Part shown: piece after piece, positions 27,943 to 36,354 of the stretch
Numbering within the stretch: position 1 is the first letter of the stretch
Layout: every line of letters starts with the position of its first letter
DNA from: Deltaproteobacteria bacterium
GTDB lineage: Bacteria; Desulfobacterota; Binatia; UBA12015
Assembly: GCA_029262355.1 (NCBI GenBank)
Contig: JAJCZO010000385.1
Coordinates: forward strand, 1-44,982
Direction: 5' to 3'
DNA length: 44,982 bases
Translations under genes and position numbers: made by a program
Notes under the pieces: model-generated
What the model saw: only the letters and a program-made list of their open reading frames with translations
Database searches by the model: none
Told to the model about the DNA's origin: nothing

Positions 27943-29016
27943 TTAGGACGCGATATCGAAGACGCCGCGAGCCAGCTCGCCGTTCTCCAGATCTTCGATC
28001 GCGGTGTTGATGTCGTCCAGCGCGTAGTGGCGCGTGATCAGCTCGTCGATTTTCAGCCGACCAGCAAGGTAGAGCTCAGCGAGCATGGGGAAATCGCTGT
28101 GCGGTCGAGCCGTGCCGTATCGGCAGCCCTGGATCGCCTTGTCGAGACGCAGGGCGTTGGCGACGAACTCTGCCTTCACGCCGAGCCCCGTGACGCCAAC
28201 GATCGTCATGGTCCCACCCGGCGCGAGCGAATCGAGCGCCTGCTCAATCGCCTTCACGTGACCAACCGCCTCGAACGCGTGCGTGACGCCGCGCCCCCCG
28301 GTGAGCTCCTTGACCTTCTCGACGGCGTCACCGTCTCGTCCGTCGACAATGTGCGTCGCGCCGAACTCGTTGGCCCACTCCAGCGTCGACGGGAGAAGGT
28401 CGACCGCGATGATCTTCGTCGCGCCCGCGAGAACACCACCTTGAATGATGTTCAGGCCAATTCCGCCCGCGCCAAAGACCGCCATCGTGTCGCCTGCATC
28501 GACTTTCGCTCGGTTCAAGACCGCGCCCACTCCGGTGATGATGCCACAACCGATCAGCGCCGCCTGCGCCATCGGAATCTCCTTGGGCACCTTGATCGCA
28601 CTCGATTCCGGGACCACCGTCTGCTCGCTGAAGCTCGACGCGTTCGCGAACTGGAAGGCGGGCTCGCCGCGGAACGTGAACGGCTTACGTGGGCCGGGCG
28701 GCTCGTAGCAGAGCGTCGGATGGCCAGTGTCGCAGGCTGGGCAGTGCCCACAATTGGCAAGGGTAGAGAGGACCACGCGATCGCCCTCCTTCACCGAGCG
28801 TACACCGGGCCCAACGGACTCGACGATCCCGGCGCCCTCATGGCCGATGACCATGGGCATCGGCATGGCGTACGTCCCATTGATGGCGCTGATGTCGGAG
28901 TGACACAGCCCCGCCGACTGGATCGCGATCCGAACTTCTCCCTCGCCCGGGTCGGCGACTTCGACCTCTTCGACCGCGATCGGAGCGCCTTTCTCGTGAA
29001 ACACAGCCGCCTTCAT
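27943..29016 (-). CDS. Zinc-dependent alcohol dehydrogenase (MDR superfamily)
   Basis: 357 residues from the ATG at 29016, with GAGGGG six bases upstream. Catalytic zinc ligands Cys38 (AGLCHSD) and His59-Glu60 (GHEGAG) are present, with a third Cys in ALIGCGIITG. Structural zinc is held by Cys89, Cys92, Cys95 and Cys103 (NCGHCPACDTGHPTLC). The Rossmann motif FGAGGIGLN is near residue 183, followed by an acidic residue in IIAVDLLP, which favours NAD. The overall pattern is that of class III-like or aryl/benzyl alcohol dehydrogenases. It is the last gene of a luciferase-like, aldehyde dehydrogenase, alcohol dehydrogenase operon; the gap to the aldehyde dehydrogenase gene is ten bases. It would oxidise an alcohol made or taken up by the pathway to the aldehyde. 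Confidence 0.95.
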   Translation of the reverse strand: MKAAVFHEKGAPIAVEEVEVADPGEGEVRIAIQSAGLCHSDISAINGTYAMPMPMVIGHEGAGIVESVGPGVRSVKEGDRVVLSTLANCGHCPACDTGHPTLCYEPPGPRKPFTFRGEPAFQFANASSFSEQTVVPESSAIKVPKEIPMAQAALIGCGIITGVGAVLNRAKVDAGDTMAVFGAGGIGLNIIQGGVLAGATKIIAVDLLPSTLEWANEFGATHIVDGRDGDAVEKVKELTGGRGVTHAFEAVGHVKAIEQALDSLAPGGTMTIVGVTGLGVKAEFVANALRLDKAIQGCRYGTARPHSDFPMLAELYLAGRLKIDELITRHYALDDINTAIEDLENGELARGVFDIAS

Positions 29017-29026
29017 CTCAATCCCC

Positions 29027-30496
29027 TCAGCTCGCCCAGCCGACGTACTTCAACTCCGAGTACGCATCGAGGCCGAAGCGGCCTCCGTCGCGGCCATGGC
29101 CGCTCATCTTGTACCCACCAAAGGGCGCATCCGGGTTCGGCGGACTCCCGTTTATCTGGACGGTGCCCGTCCGCAGCGCGCGCGCCACCCGCATGGCTCG
29201 CACCGGATCGCCGCTCCAGACGTACCCATACAGGCCGAAATCGGAATCGTTGGCCATGCGAACCGCTTCGGCCTCGTCCTTGAAGGGGATCGCCGCAATG
29301 ACCGGCCCGAAGATCTCCTCGCGCGCAATCGTCATGTCGTTGGTGGCGTTCGTGAACAACGTGGGCTCGAAATAGAAACCCTGCTTCATGTGCTCGGGCC
29401 GCTTCCCACCGCATGCGACGGTTGCGCCTTCTTCGATGCCCTTACGGATGTAGCTCTCGATGCGCTCGAGTTGAGCCTGCGAGATGATCGGTCCGACCAC
29501 CACGCCCTCCTCGTTCGGGTCGCCCACCTTCATCACCGACGCCGCGGTGGCCATCTTCAAGGTGAACTCCTCGTAGATCGACTCCTGAATGAAAAGCCTG
29601 GTCGGCGCGATGCAGATCTGCCCGGAGTGAAACCCGAACACGCTCATCGAGCTACGAATCGCGGTCGGCATGTCGCAGTCGTCGAAGACGATGTTCGCGG
29701 ACTTGCCTCCTAGCTCCTGCAGAGTCCGCTTCATGGTCTTCGCGGCCGCCTGCTCAATGATCGACCCAACCACCGTGGACCCGGTGAAGGAAACCATGTC
29801 GACGTCCGCCGAGGTCGTCAGCGCCTCGCCGATGTCGGGAGCCGAACCACAAACGAAGTTCACGACACCCGGCGGCAGAACCGACGCGACGATTCGCGCA
29901 AGCTCCGTCATCCCCAGTGGATCCTGGGGTGGCGGCTTGATCACCACCGTGTTGCCCACGGCCAGCGCCGGGGCGATCTTGCCTGCGCAGTTCGTCATCG
30001 GGAAGTTGTACGGCGAGATGCAGGCGACGACTCCAACCGGCTCGCGCACCACGATGCCGGCCGCGAGACTGGCCGTGGCGCCGGCAACCCCGGGGCGAGA
30101 GATCGGGGGGAGCCCCTCGACGTCCGGGTTGCGCGCGAGCCCGGCGTACTTCTCGAGCCGCGCCGCGACCTCTCCTACCTGGAGCTGCTTTGCGATCGGC
30201 CTAAGGGCCCCCGTCTCGGCGACGGTCAGATCGAGCAGATCGTCCGCCCGACGGCGGAACTCATCCGCAGCCTTCTGCAGCAAGGCACCACGCTCCGCGC
30301 CGCTCATCCGGGGCCACGGACCGTTCTCAAAGGCGTTGCGGGCAGCCCTCGTGGCCTCCAAGACCTGTTCTACCGAGCAGCTAGGGGCCTTCCCGGCGAC
30401 ACCCCCGGTGGCGGGATTCGTGACGTCGTACGTGCCGCACGCGGCCGGCACCCACTGACCACCGATCAGAACCTTGTCGAAGACGGGTACAGACAT
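29027..30496 (-). CDS. NAD(P)-dependent aldehyde dehydrogenase
   Basis: 489 residues from the ATG at 30496, matching the usual length; the frame stays open upstream into the neighbouring gene but that part is not conserved. Active-site residues are all visible: Asn164 in SPYNFPMTN, Glu261 in QELGGKSANI, and the nucleophile Cys295 in FHSGQICIAPTR. The cofactor contact IKPPPQDPLG and the GSTVVG loop follow family norms, although PPP replaces the more common PSE. EEIFGPV and GRDGGRFGLDAYSELK complete the C-terminal signature. It oxidises aldehydes to acids in the cytoplasm. It lies between a luciferase-like monooxygenase (43-base gap) and an alcohol dehydrogenase (ten-base gap) and probably takes the aldehyde made by the latter. 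The start has no good ribosome site, only purine-poor sequence. Confidence 0.95.
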   Translation of the reverse strand: MSVPVFDKVLIGGQWVPAACGTYDVTNPATGGVAGKAPSCSVEQVLEATRAARNAFENGPWPRMSGAERGALLQKAADEFRRRADDLLDLTVAETGALRPIAKQLQVGEVAARLEKYAGLARNPDVEGLPPISRPGVAGATASLAAGIVVREPVGVVACISPYNFPMTNCAGKIAPALAVGNTVVIKPPPQDPLGMTELARIVASVLPPGVVNFVCGSAPDIGEALTTSADVDMVSFTGSTVVGSIIEQAAAKTMKRTLQELGGKSANIVFDDCDMPTAIRSSMSVFGFHSGQICIAPTRLFIQESIYEEFTLKMATAASVMKVGDPNEEGVVVGPIISQAQLERIESYIRKGIEEGATVACGGKRPEHMKQGFYFEPTLFTNATNDMTIAREEIFGPVIAAIPFKDEAEAVRMANDSDFGLYGYVWSGDPVRAMRVARALRTGTVQINGSPPNPDAPFGGYKMSGHGRDGGRFGLDAYSELKYVGWAS

Positions 30497-30539
30497 GAGC
30501 TTGGTCTTAGCGAGCGATCCGGTAAAGGACCAACCCGGC

Positions 30540-31661
30540 CTACGCCGCGGCCTTGGCGCCGGCCTGCTCGCGCAGACGCGTCGTGCGGTGCATGGGGTCG
30601 GTATCGAAGCGGGGCAGCACCTGCTTGCCGAAGCACTCGATCGACCGCAAGACATCCTTCTGGCCAACCGAGTGGCACAGCGGCGCGTAGATCAGCTGGT
30701 CGACACCGATGGCTTCGTAGCGCTTGATGACTGCCGCCACGTCGTCGGGCGTCCCAACCTGGTAGCCGCCCCCTTCGGTGACCGCGATCATGTCCGCGGG
30801 CGTCGGCTGCGGAATCTCGACTCGGCCCTCCTTCGGCAAGCCCTCGGGACGCGGGAAGGAGTCGAGATACTGAAAGAAGAACTCGAGGTACGCGGACGGT
30901 CGCCCGTCGCAGTAGATCTCGCGTGCTTCGTCGCCGTCATCGAGGCAGAACATGTTCGACGTGACGGCGATGTTGTCGTTCACGAATCCTCCGATCGGGT
31001 TCGTACACTTCGCCACCGCGTCCTTGTACGCCTTCACGCTCTCCGTGATCGTATCCACCTCGCCCAAGGTGAAGCAGAGCGCGCCCAGGCCGAGTTCCCC
31101 GGCCTGCACGAACGTCTGTGGGCTGGAGCACGCCACCCAGATCGGCGGGTTCGGCTTCGAGAACGGCTTGGGCAGCACATTGCGCTCGGGCATCCGGAAG
31201 TACTTCCCCTCGAACGAGTACGGCTCGTCCTTCCACATCCGCGGGATCTCCTCGAGCGACTCCCTCCACATCGGCTTCGTCTCGGCGAGAGACGGGATGG
31301 CAAAGCCGCCCCACTCGTTGCTCGAAGAGCCCCGCCCGGTGCCGAACTCGACACGACCTTCGCTCAGGTGATCCAGCGTGGCGATGCGCTCGGCAACCCG
31401 CGCCGGATGATTGACCGGCGCCGTGATGTTGTTGATCGCGTGACCGACGTGGATCTGCTTGGTACGCGCGGCAACGTAGGAGAGGAACACCTCGGGAGCC
31501 GGCTGGTGCGAGTAGTGCTCCAGGAAATGATGTTCGGGCGCCCAAGCGTACTTGAAACCGACCGCGTCGACGGCCTCCGCAACCTCGAGCTCGCGCATGA
31601 AACGCGAATGCTCGTCATCACCAACGGGGACGTGCATCTGTGAGAAAATGCCGAATTCCAT
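30540..31661 (-). CDS. Luciferase-like (LLM class) flavin-dependent monooxygenase, head of a TetR-linked operon
   Basis: 373 residues from the ATG at 31661 with AAGGAG seven bases upstream. It has the full bacterial luciferase alpha-like layout: MEFGIFSQMHV at the first strand, YAWAPEHHFLEHYSHQPAP (a luciferase-group marker), INNITAPVNHPARVAERIAT, and GRVEFGTGRGSSSNEWGGF around the flavin phosphate. PPIWVACSSPQTF is the mid-barrel strand. Members of this group use reduced FMN and oxygen to oxidise long-chain aldehydes, alkanes, sulfonates or terpenes. A flavin reductase is not encoded nearby. It is the first gene of an operon with an aldehyde and an alcohol dehydrogenase and is divergent from a TetR regulator, so substrate induction is likely. 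The substrate itself is not readable. Confidence 0.93.
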   Translation of the reverse strand: MEFGIFSQMHVPVGDDEHSRFMRELEVAEAVDAVGFKYAWAPEHHFLEHYSHQPAPEVFLSYVAARTKQIHVGHAINNITAPVNHPARVAERIATLDHLSEGRVEFGTGRGSSSNEWGGFAIPSLAETKPMWRESLEEIPRMWKDEPYSFEGKYFRMPERNVLPKPFSKPNPPIWVACSSPQTFVQAGELGLGALCFTLGEVDTITESVKAYKDAVAKCTNPIGGFVNDNIAVTSNMFCLDDGDEAREIYCDGRPSAYLEFFFQYLDSFPRPEGLPKEGRVEIPQPTPADMIAVTEGGGYQVGTPDDVAAVIKRYEAIGVDQLIYAPLCHSVGQKDVLRSIECFGKQVLPRFDTDPMHRTTRLREQAGAKAAA

Positions 31662-31696
31662 GGGGATTCTCCTTCATTCTGAACACCTGCTAATCT

Positions 31697-31718
31697 TTTG
31701 CGAATTACCATTCGGAAA
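31697..31718. promoter_or_regulatory. Palindromic operator, probable TetR binding site
   Basis: A near-perfect dyad sits midway in the 101-base divergent region: core CGAAT-N4-ATTCG, extended on both sides by TTT/AAA with one mismatch, giving eight of nine matched pairs. It is the size and symmetry of a TetR-family operator. It overlaps the likely -10 region of the minus-strand operon, whose -35 TTGACA is at 31731-31726, and abuts the -35 of the tetR promoter, so one bound dimer could repress both directions. Confidence 0.65.
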
Positions 31719-31724
31719 GTCGAC

Positions 31725-31753
31725 TTGTCAATCCAGATAATCTCGCATAGGAT
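31725..31753 (+). promoter_or_regulatory. tetR promoter, leaderless
   Basis: TTGTCA (31725-31730) and TAGGAT (31748-31753) are 17 bases apart, a good sigma-70 promoter. The -10 ends nine bases before the GTG at 31763, so the mRNA should start at about the start codon; no Shine-Dalgarno motif is present. The -35 overlaps, on the opposite strand, the TTGACA of the divergent operon. Confidence 0.6.
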
Positions 31754-31762
31754 TCCGGCCTC

Positions 31763-32413
31763 GTGGCCGCCCCCCCACCCAAGAAGAAAGCGCCCTCGGC
31801 CCACCCGCGCGCAGCGGCCCGGGCGGCACGCGAGAGCGTGTACCGCGAGCACATCCTGGCCGCGGCCGAGCACGTATTCGCCGCCAAGCCGTTCGACGAA
31901 GCCAAGGTGCAGGACATCTCCCGCGAGGCGGAGCTGTCGATGGGCTCGATCTACGGACTCTTCCCAGGGAAGGAGCAGATCTTCGCCTCCATCACCGAAC
32001 AACGCGGCAACGAGATCCTCGAACTCGTGCGCGCGGTCATCGCGCGCAACCAGGGCCCGCTGGAGACGATCGAAGCGATCGCGACGACCTACATCCACTA
32101 CCTGCACGACCACCCGCACTTTCTGCGGATGAATCTTCGAACCGGTGCCGCGTGGGCGCTCGAACCCCGAACCGCGCACAACGTCGCCGAGGAGATTCAC
32201 GAACTACAGACGGGCGTGTTCGAGCGCGGCATCGAAGCCGGCGTATTCATCGACGACGACCCGCGCTACCTCGCAACGCTGCTCACCGGCATCGACCAGA
32301 TCCACCTCGCCCACTGGGTGCAGACGGGAATGAAGCAGCCACGTGACGAACTCCGCGAGGACTTCCTGCGCCTCGTTCGCCGCACCTTCCTGCGCAACTC
32401 GCCGAGGAACTGA
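31763..32413 (+). CDS. TetR/AcrR family transcriptional regulator
   Basis: 216 residues from the GTG at 31763. The N-terminus is basic and Ala/Pro rich, then the helix-turn-helix domain covers about residues 25-72: REHILAAAEHVFAAKPFDEA, VQDISREAELSMGSIYGLF and PGKEQIFASI, the last two being the recognition helix region and the conserved helix 4. The ligand-binding domain has LHDHPHFLRMNLRTGAAWAL and TLLTGIDQIHLAHWVQTG, typical of regulators of catabolic genes. It is divergent from the luciferase-like/aldehyde dehydrogenase/alcohol dehydrogenase operon, with a dyad operator between, and is most likely its substrate-responsive repressor and autoregulated. Its stop is six bases from that of the convergent Ig-repeat gene. 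Confidence 0.93.
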   Translation: MAAPPPKKKAPSAHPRAAARAARESVYREHILAAAEHVFAAKPFDEAKVQDISREAELSMGSIYGLFPGKEQIFASITEQRGNEILELVRAVIARNQGPLETIEAIATTYIHYLHDHPHFLRMNLRTGAAWALEPRTAHNVAEEIHELQTGVFERGIEAGVFIDDDPRYLATLLTGIDQIHLAHWVQTGMKQPRDELREDFLRLVRRTFLRNSPRN

Positions 32414-32419
32414 GTCCGT

Positions 32420-35400
32420 CTACGGAAGGACCGAGATCGTCAACGCCTTGCTGATCTCGGGGAAGCCCGGGTAGGTCGCGGTGATCGTCACCGTTCCCAC
32501 ACCGAGCAGGTACGCGAAGTTCGGGGCGTCGGGGCCCATGCGGACGACGCCCGAGTTCGACGAGCGCCACTCCACCAGTTCGTTCACGCCCTCGGTCGCG
32601 CCGCCGCGGTACGTGACGCGGGCACGAAGCCGAATACGTTCGCCAACCTTGCCAACCAGGCCACCATCGAGGGACTCGATGAAGAGCGACTGCGGGATCT
32701 GCACGACGTCGACCAGAAGATTCGTTCCACCGGCGTCGTCCGAGCTGACGTCGAATTCTGCATCGAAGGCACTGATGACCGCAGAGCCGATGCTCGCGCC
32801 GGTCACCTTGCCGCCCTCACCTCCCGTTTCGACCACGGTCGCAACGTCGTCATTGCTCGTAAACCAGCTCACGGATCGAGTCACATCGGACTCCAAGCCG
32901 TTCTCTAGCTGCCGGTACGCGCGAATCTGTCGCGTGAGGCCAAAGTCCAGCTCCAAGGAGGTCGGATCGATGCGGATCCCGAGCACCGAGCCCGCGCAGG
33001 TGATCGTGGCGTCACCCAGCGTATCGGTCGTCGTGATCCCCGTTTCCGGGTCGACCGCAGAGAGCGTAGACACGCCGATCGAGGCGCAGGAGACGGTGCC
33101 CTCGTCGTCGACCGGTACGGCGACCGGATCACTCGACGTCCAATCGATCTTGCTCCCGATGTTGAACGGTTCGACCTGCCCCGAATACAGCGCGAGGCCC
33201 TTCAATTCCTTCGTCTCGCCGGCCGCCAGCACCAAATCCACCGGCTCGGCAGGGAAGCGGCTACTCGAGGTACCAACCTGCAGCCCGACGAGGCCGCCTA
33301 CGACGGCGACATTCGTATCCGAGCTGGTGTCGGCGGACGAGATTCCGGTCTCCTCATGAACGGCGATGATCTGGGTTTCACCGAAACTGTGAGCCGTGAC
33401 GCGCCCTTGGTCATCGACCGACGCGATGGTCGGATCGAGCGAGGCCCACGTGACGTCCTCGATCGTGACACGAACACCGCCGCCGAAATCGCCCTTCGCC
33501 TTGTAATTGGACCGGTCGCCGGGGTCGAGCGCGCGATTCGTCGGAGAGACCTTGATCGACTGGAGGTCGGATACCACCGTGACGATCCCTGTCGACGGTG
33601 AGGTCTTGAGACCCTCCGTGCGGTGCTTCCCCTGGATGAACGCGGTGCCATCGGAGACCGCGATGACCCATGCGGTCCCGTCCGCACGCTCCTCGACGAT
33701 CGCAGTGCCGTCGCGCGAGGAGCGGAAACCCACGCTCGACGTCACATTCTCGGTCCCGGCGACGCCGTCGTACGACGCACGTGCCTCGATCTCGAGCTCC
33801 TGGCCAACGACGAGATTGATCGCGGCCGGCGCGATCCGGATCTCGTTCATCTCGCCGACCACGATGTTGAAGTACGACTCGAAGCTGTGCGCCTCGTCGA
33901 TGACCTTGACCTCGGCGGTGCCGGCACCGCCGGCAAGAATCGCTCCGCCCGGCTCGACCCGCGCGATACGGCTGTTGCGCGAGCGGAACTCGACCTGGTC
34001 GGTGACGTCCACTTCGTGGTCGTCGCCAAACACCGCGTAGGCCCGCACTTGTGCCTGCCCCTCTTCAATGGCGAAGACGGTCGGCGGCTCGAATCGGAGG
34101 CGGACGAACTCCTCGGGATCGCCACTGCCTTCGGGCGGCGGCGGCGGGACCGGGTCACCCGTGATCTCCGCCGTGACGCGGTTCGATTTGGACGAGGTGG
34201 AGGCGTCGACCGCTAGGATCTTGCAATCGCCCGGCCCGATCGCGGAGAGCAGACCGTCGCCATCGATGATGGCAACATCGGGATCATCGCATTCCCAATC
34301 GACCAATGTCGTCACATCGATGCCGGTAACGCCGCTCGCGTACGTCGCGAGAGCCTGCAGCTGAACCGTCGTTCCGGTCTGGGCGGCAACGTCGAGCGGC
34401 AGAATCGAGAGCGACACGATCCCGGCTACCTGGAGCGATGCTCGAACGGTGCTACGCCGCCCCGACACCGGCTCCTCGGCGCGAATGGTCGTATCACCTT
34501 CACCCAGGCCGTGGATCACGCCGCCCTGCTCCGCGTCGCCCACACTCCGGTCACGCACGTCGAGCTCGACGTAGTCGGTGACATCGCGGATCGAGCCGTC
34601 CTCGAAGATTCCGATCACGCGCAGCGTGGCCGTTTCGCCGGCAAGGAGCGACAACGCTTGTGGCTCGAACGACATGTCGAGCAACTCACCCTCGAGTACG
34701 TCTCCGGGGCCCGGATCGCCCGGCCCCCCCGGGTCCTCACCCAAGCCGACGCGCACGGTTCCTTCTTCGGGCGTCGACACCGACCCGCTGTCACGGTGGC
34801 GAGCAGAAATGATCGCAACGCCCTCGTCGAGTCCCGTCACGAGTCCCGGCGAGCCATCCTCTACCGAACCAACGGCGGCGATCGCCCGCTTGCCGCTCGA
34901 CCACTCGACCCCGTCGGTCACGTCCACACCGGTTCGGCCGTTGTCGTACGACGCGTACGCCGTCAGCTGCAAGGCCTCATCCACCTCGACCGAGGGGGCG
35001 GCGGGCGAAAGCGTGATGTCGATCATCTCACCGATCACGATCTCGGCGTCGTTGCGCGAGGACGTGTTGCTCTCGGGCTCCTCGGCTTCGATGTCGGTTT
35101 GGCCGCTACGCAGCGCCGTAACGACGCCGTTCGCATCGACGGTCGCGGTACGCGTGTCTCGCGAGAAGAACGTGACCAGGTGGGTGATGTCGGCGACGCT
35201 GCCGTCCTCGTACTCACCGAGGACACGCAGCGCCACGCTCTCGCCCAGCACCATGTCGAGGCGGGCTGGCTCGAAGATCAGCTCCTCGAGGTCCGACCCA
35301 TTTCCCGGATCCGGATCCGGCGTGGATCCCGGGGTGGGCGTCGGCTGGCCAAATGGCGACGGAGTGGGCGCCGGGGTCGCGCTCGGAACGGGTGTCGGCG

Positions 35401-36127
35401 TCGGCCTCTCGCCAACGCCCACGACCGCAACCACGCCCTCATCGTCAGACGACCGGGTGCCCGACGCGGCGTCTTTGGCGCGGATCTTCGCCTCGCCCTC
35501 GTTCAGGCCGGTGACGAGGCCGTGCGGGCCGCCGTTCTCGTCCCCCACCGTTGCGACGGAGCGCTTGCCAGACGTCCACTCGACGAATTCGGTCACGTCG
35601 ATGCCCGGCCAGGGGGCGTTCTCGAACGTCGCGAACGCGCGGAGCTGTACGACCTCCCCCTCTTCGATCAGCGTCGTGGCCGGCACGAGGGTCAGCGCGG
35701 CCATCCGCGGCACCTCGACATCGCCGCCGTCGCCCACACGGCGGCCGCTGTCGTCGAGAACGTCGATGCGGCTGTCCCCCTCGGCGACACCCCGCAGGAG
35801 GCCGTTCGCGTCGATCGTGGCGACGTCGTCCTTGTCGATCGAGATCGTGTAATCCGCGGTGCGGTCTTCGGTGCTGCCGTCCTCGTAAACGACCATGACC
35901 TGCAGCTGCTGCGTCGCTCCTGGTGCGATCAGGACGTCATCGGGGACCAGCAGGACGTCGTCGACTCGGAGCAGCGACACCGCGAGCCTGGGCGCGGCGG
36001 ACACCACCGACGGCAGAAATGCGACCAACGCGACCAGAAGCGCTGCCAGAGCAGCGTCGAGTCGGCCCGGCGAACGCGTGATGGCGTGCCGGCTGAGACT
36101 GAGTCGCACTAGGTTTTCGTTTTGCAT
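32420..36127 (-). CDS. Large secreted protein with about twelve bacterial Ig-like (BIG2) domains
   Basis: 1235 residues from the ATG at 36127. A long signal peptide (residues about 20-44, ALLVALVAFLPSVVSA) directs export. The rest is a chain of about twelve Ig-like domains of 80-100 residues, each with a core such as SVALRVLGEYEDGSVADIT, followed by a W/F-x-S strand, VATVDANG-like turn and G-x-A/T-x-I-x-A ending. Domains 1-8 come in pairs: the first of each carries EDGS- or DDHE-type text, the second TGxDVT-type text, and most pairs are separated by Pro/Thr/Gly linkers (PTPTPVPSATPAPTPSP and similar). Domains 9-12 lack such linkers. No cell-wall anchor, lipobox or outer-membrane barrel is visible. 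This looks like an adhesion or matrix protein. It ends a minus-strand set of secreted proteins, 227 bases after the previous gene. Confidence 0.9.
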   Translation of the reverse strand: MQNENLVRLSLSRHAITRSPGRLDAALAALLVALVAFLPSVVSAAPRLAVSLLRVDDVLLVPDDVLIAPGATQQLQVMVVYEDGSTEDRTADYTISIDKDDVATIDANGLLRGVAEGDSRIDVLDDSGRRVGDGGDVEVPRMAALTLVPATTLIEEGEVVQLRAFATFENAPWPGIDVTEFVEWTSGKRSVATVGDENGGPHGLVTGLNEGEAKIRAKDAASGTRSSDDEGVVAVVGVGERPTPTPVPSATPAPTPSPFGQPTPTPGSTPDPDPGNGSDLEELIFEPARLDMVLGESVALRVLGEYEDGSVADITHLVTFFSRDTRTATVDANGVVTALRSGQTDIEAEEPESNTSSRNDAEIVIGEMIDITLSPAAPSVEVDEALQLTAYASYDNGRTGVDVTDGVEWSSGKRAIAAVGSVEDGSPGLVTGLDEGVAIISARHRDSGSVSTPEEGTVRVGLGEDPGGPGDPGPGDVLEGELLDMSFEPQALSLLAGETATLRVIGIFEDGSIRDVTDYVELDVRDRSVGDAEQGGVIHGLGEGDTTIRAEEPVSGRRSTVRASLQVAGIVSLSILPLDVAAQTGTTVQLQALATYASGVTGIDVTTLVDWECDDPDVAIIDGDGLLSAIGPGDCKILAVDASTSSKSNRVTAEITGDPVPPPPPEGSGDPEEFVRLRFEPPTVFAIEEGQAQVRAYAVFGDDHEVDVTDQVEFRSRNSRIARVEPGGAILAGGAGTAEVKVIDEAHSFESYFNIVVGEMNEIRIAPAAINLVVGQELEIEARASYDGVAGTENVTSSVGFRSSRDGTAIVEERADGTAWVIAVSDGTAFIQGKHRTEGLKTSPSTGIVTVVSDLQSIKVSPTNRALDPGDRSNYKAKGDFGGGVRVTIEDVTWASLDPTIASVDDQGRVTAHSFGETQIIAVHEETGISSADTSSDTNVAVVGGLVGLQVGTSSSRFPAEPVDLVLAAGETKELKGLALYSGQVEPFNIGSKIDWTSSDPVAVPVDDEGTVSCASIGVSTLSAVDPETGITTTDTLGDATITCAGSVLGIRIDPTSLELDFGLTRQIRAYRQLENGLESDVTRSVSWFTSNDDVATVVETGGEGGKVTGASIGSAVISAFDAEFDVSSDDAGGTNLLVDVVQIPQSLFIESLDGGLVGKVGERIRLRARVTYRGGATEGVNELVEWRSSNSGVVRMGPDAPNFAYLLGVGTVTITATYPGFPEISKALTISVLP

Positions 36128-36354
36128 TCGGTTGAGAGTTCTCTCTGTGGGCGCCCGCGCGTCTCGACCCCTTCACGGGCTCGTGTCCGGACAGCACTAC
36201 AGGGTGATGCAAGCTCAGTGCCGGCCCCTAGTGCCCCAAGCCGCTGATTTTACTATGTCTTCCCTGCCACCCGGCCTCGCAGCGCTGCCTGGTCTGGTGG
36301 TTTTGCAAGGCACCGAGCGGCGACGGGGCGATCCGCCCGAAACGGCCACCCCTG

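Noticed and set aside
36325..36345. Hairpin GGGCG-GAT-CGCCC after the beta-helix gene as a terminator
   Set aside because: The stem is only five pairs and no T-tract follows on the minus strand.
36230..36350. Possible GEMM-type (cyclic di-GMP) riboswitch upstream of the Ig-repeat gene
   Set aside because: On the minus strand GCAAAACC and GGCCGGGTGGC recall parts of the motif, but the essential GGxACGCAAAGC core is absent and the helices do not form in order. A covariance-model search would settle it.
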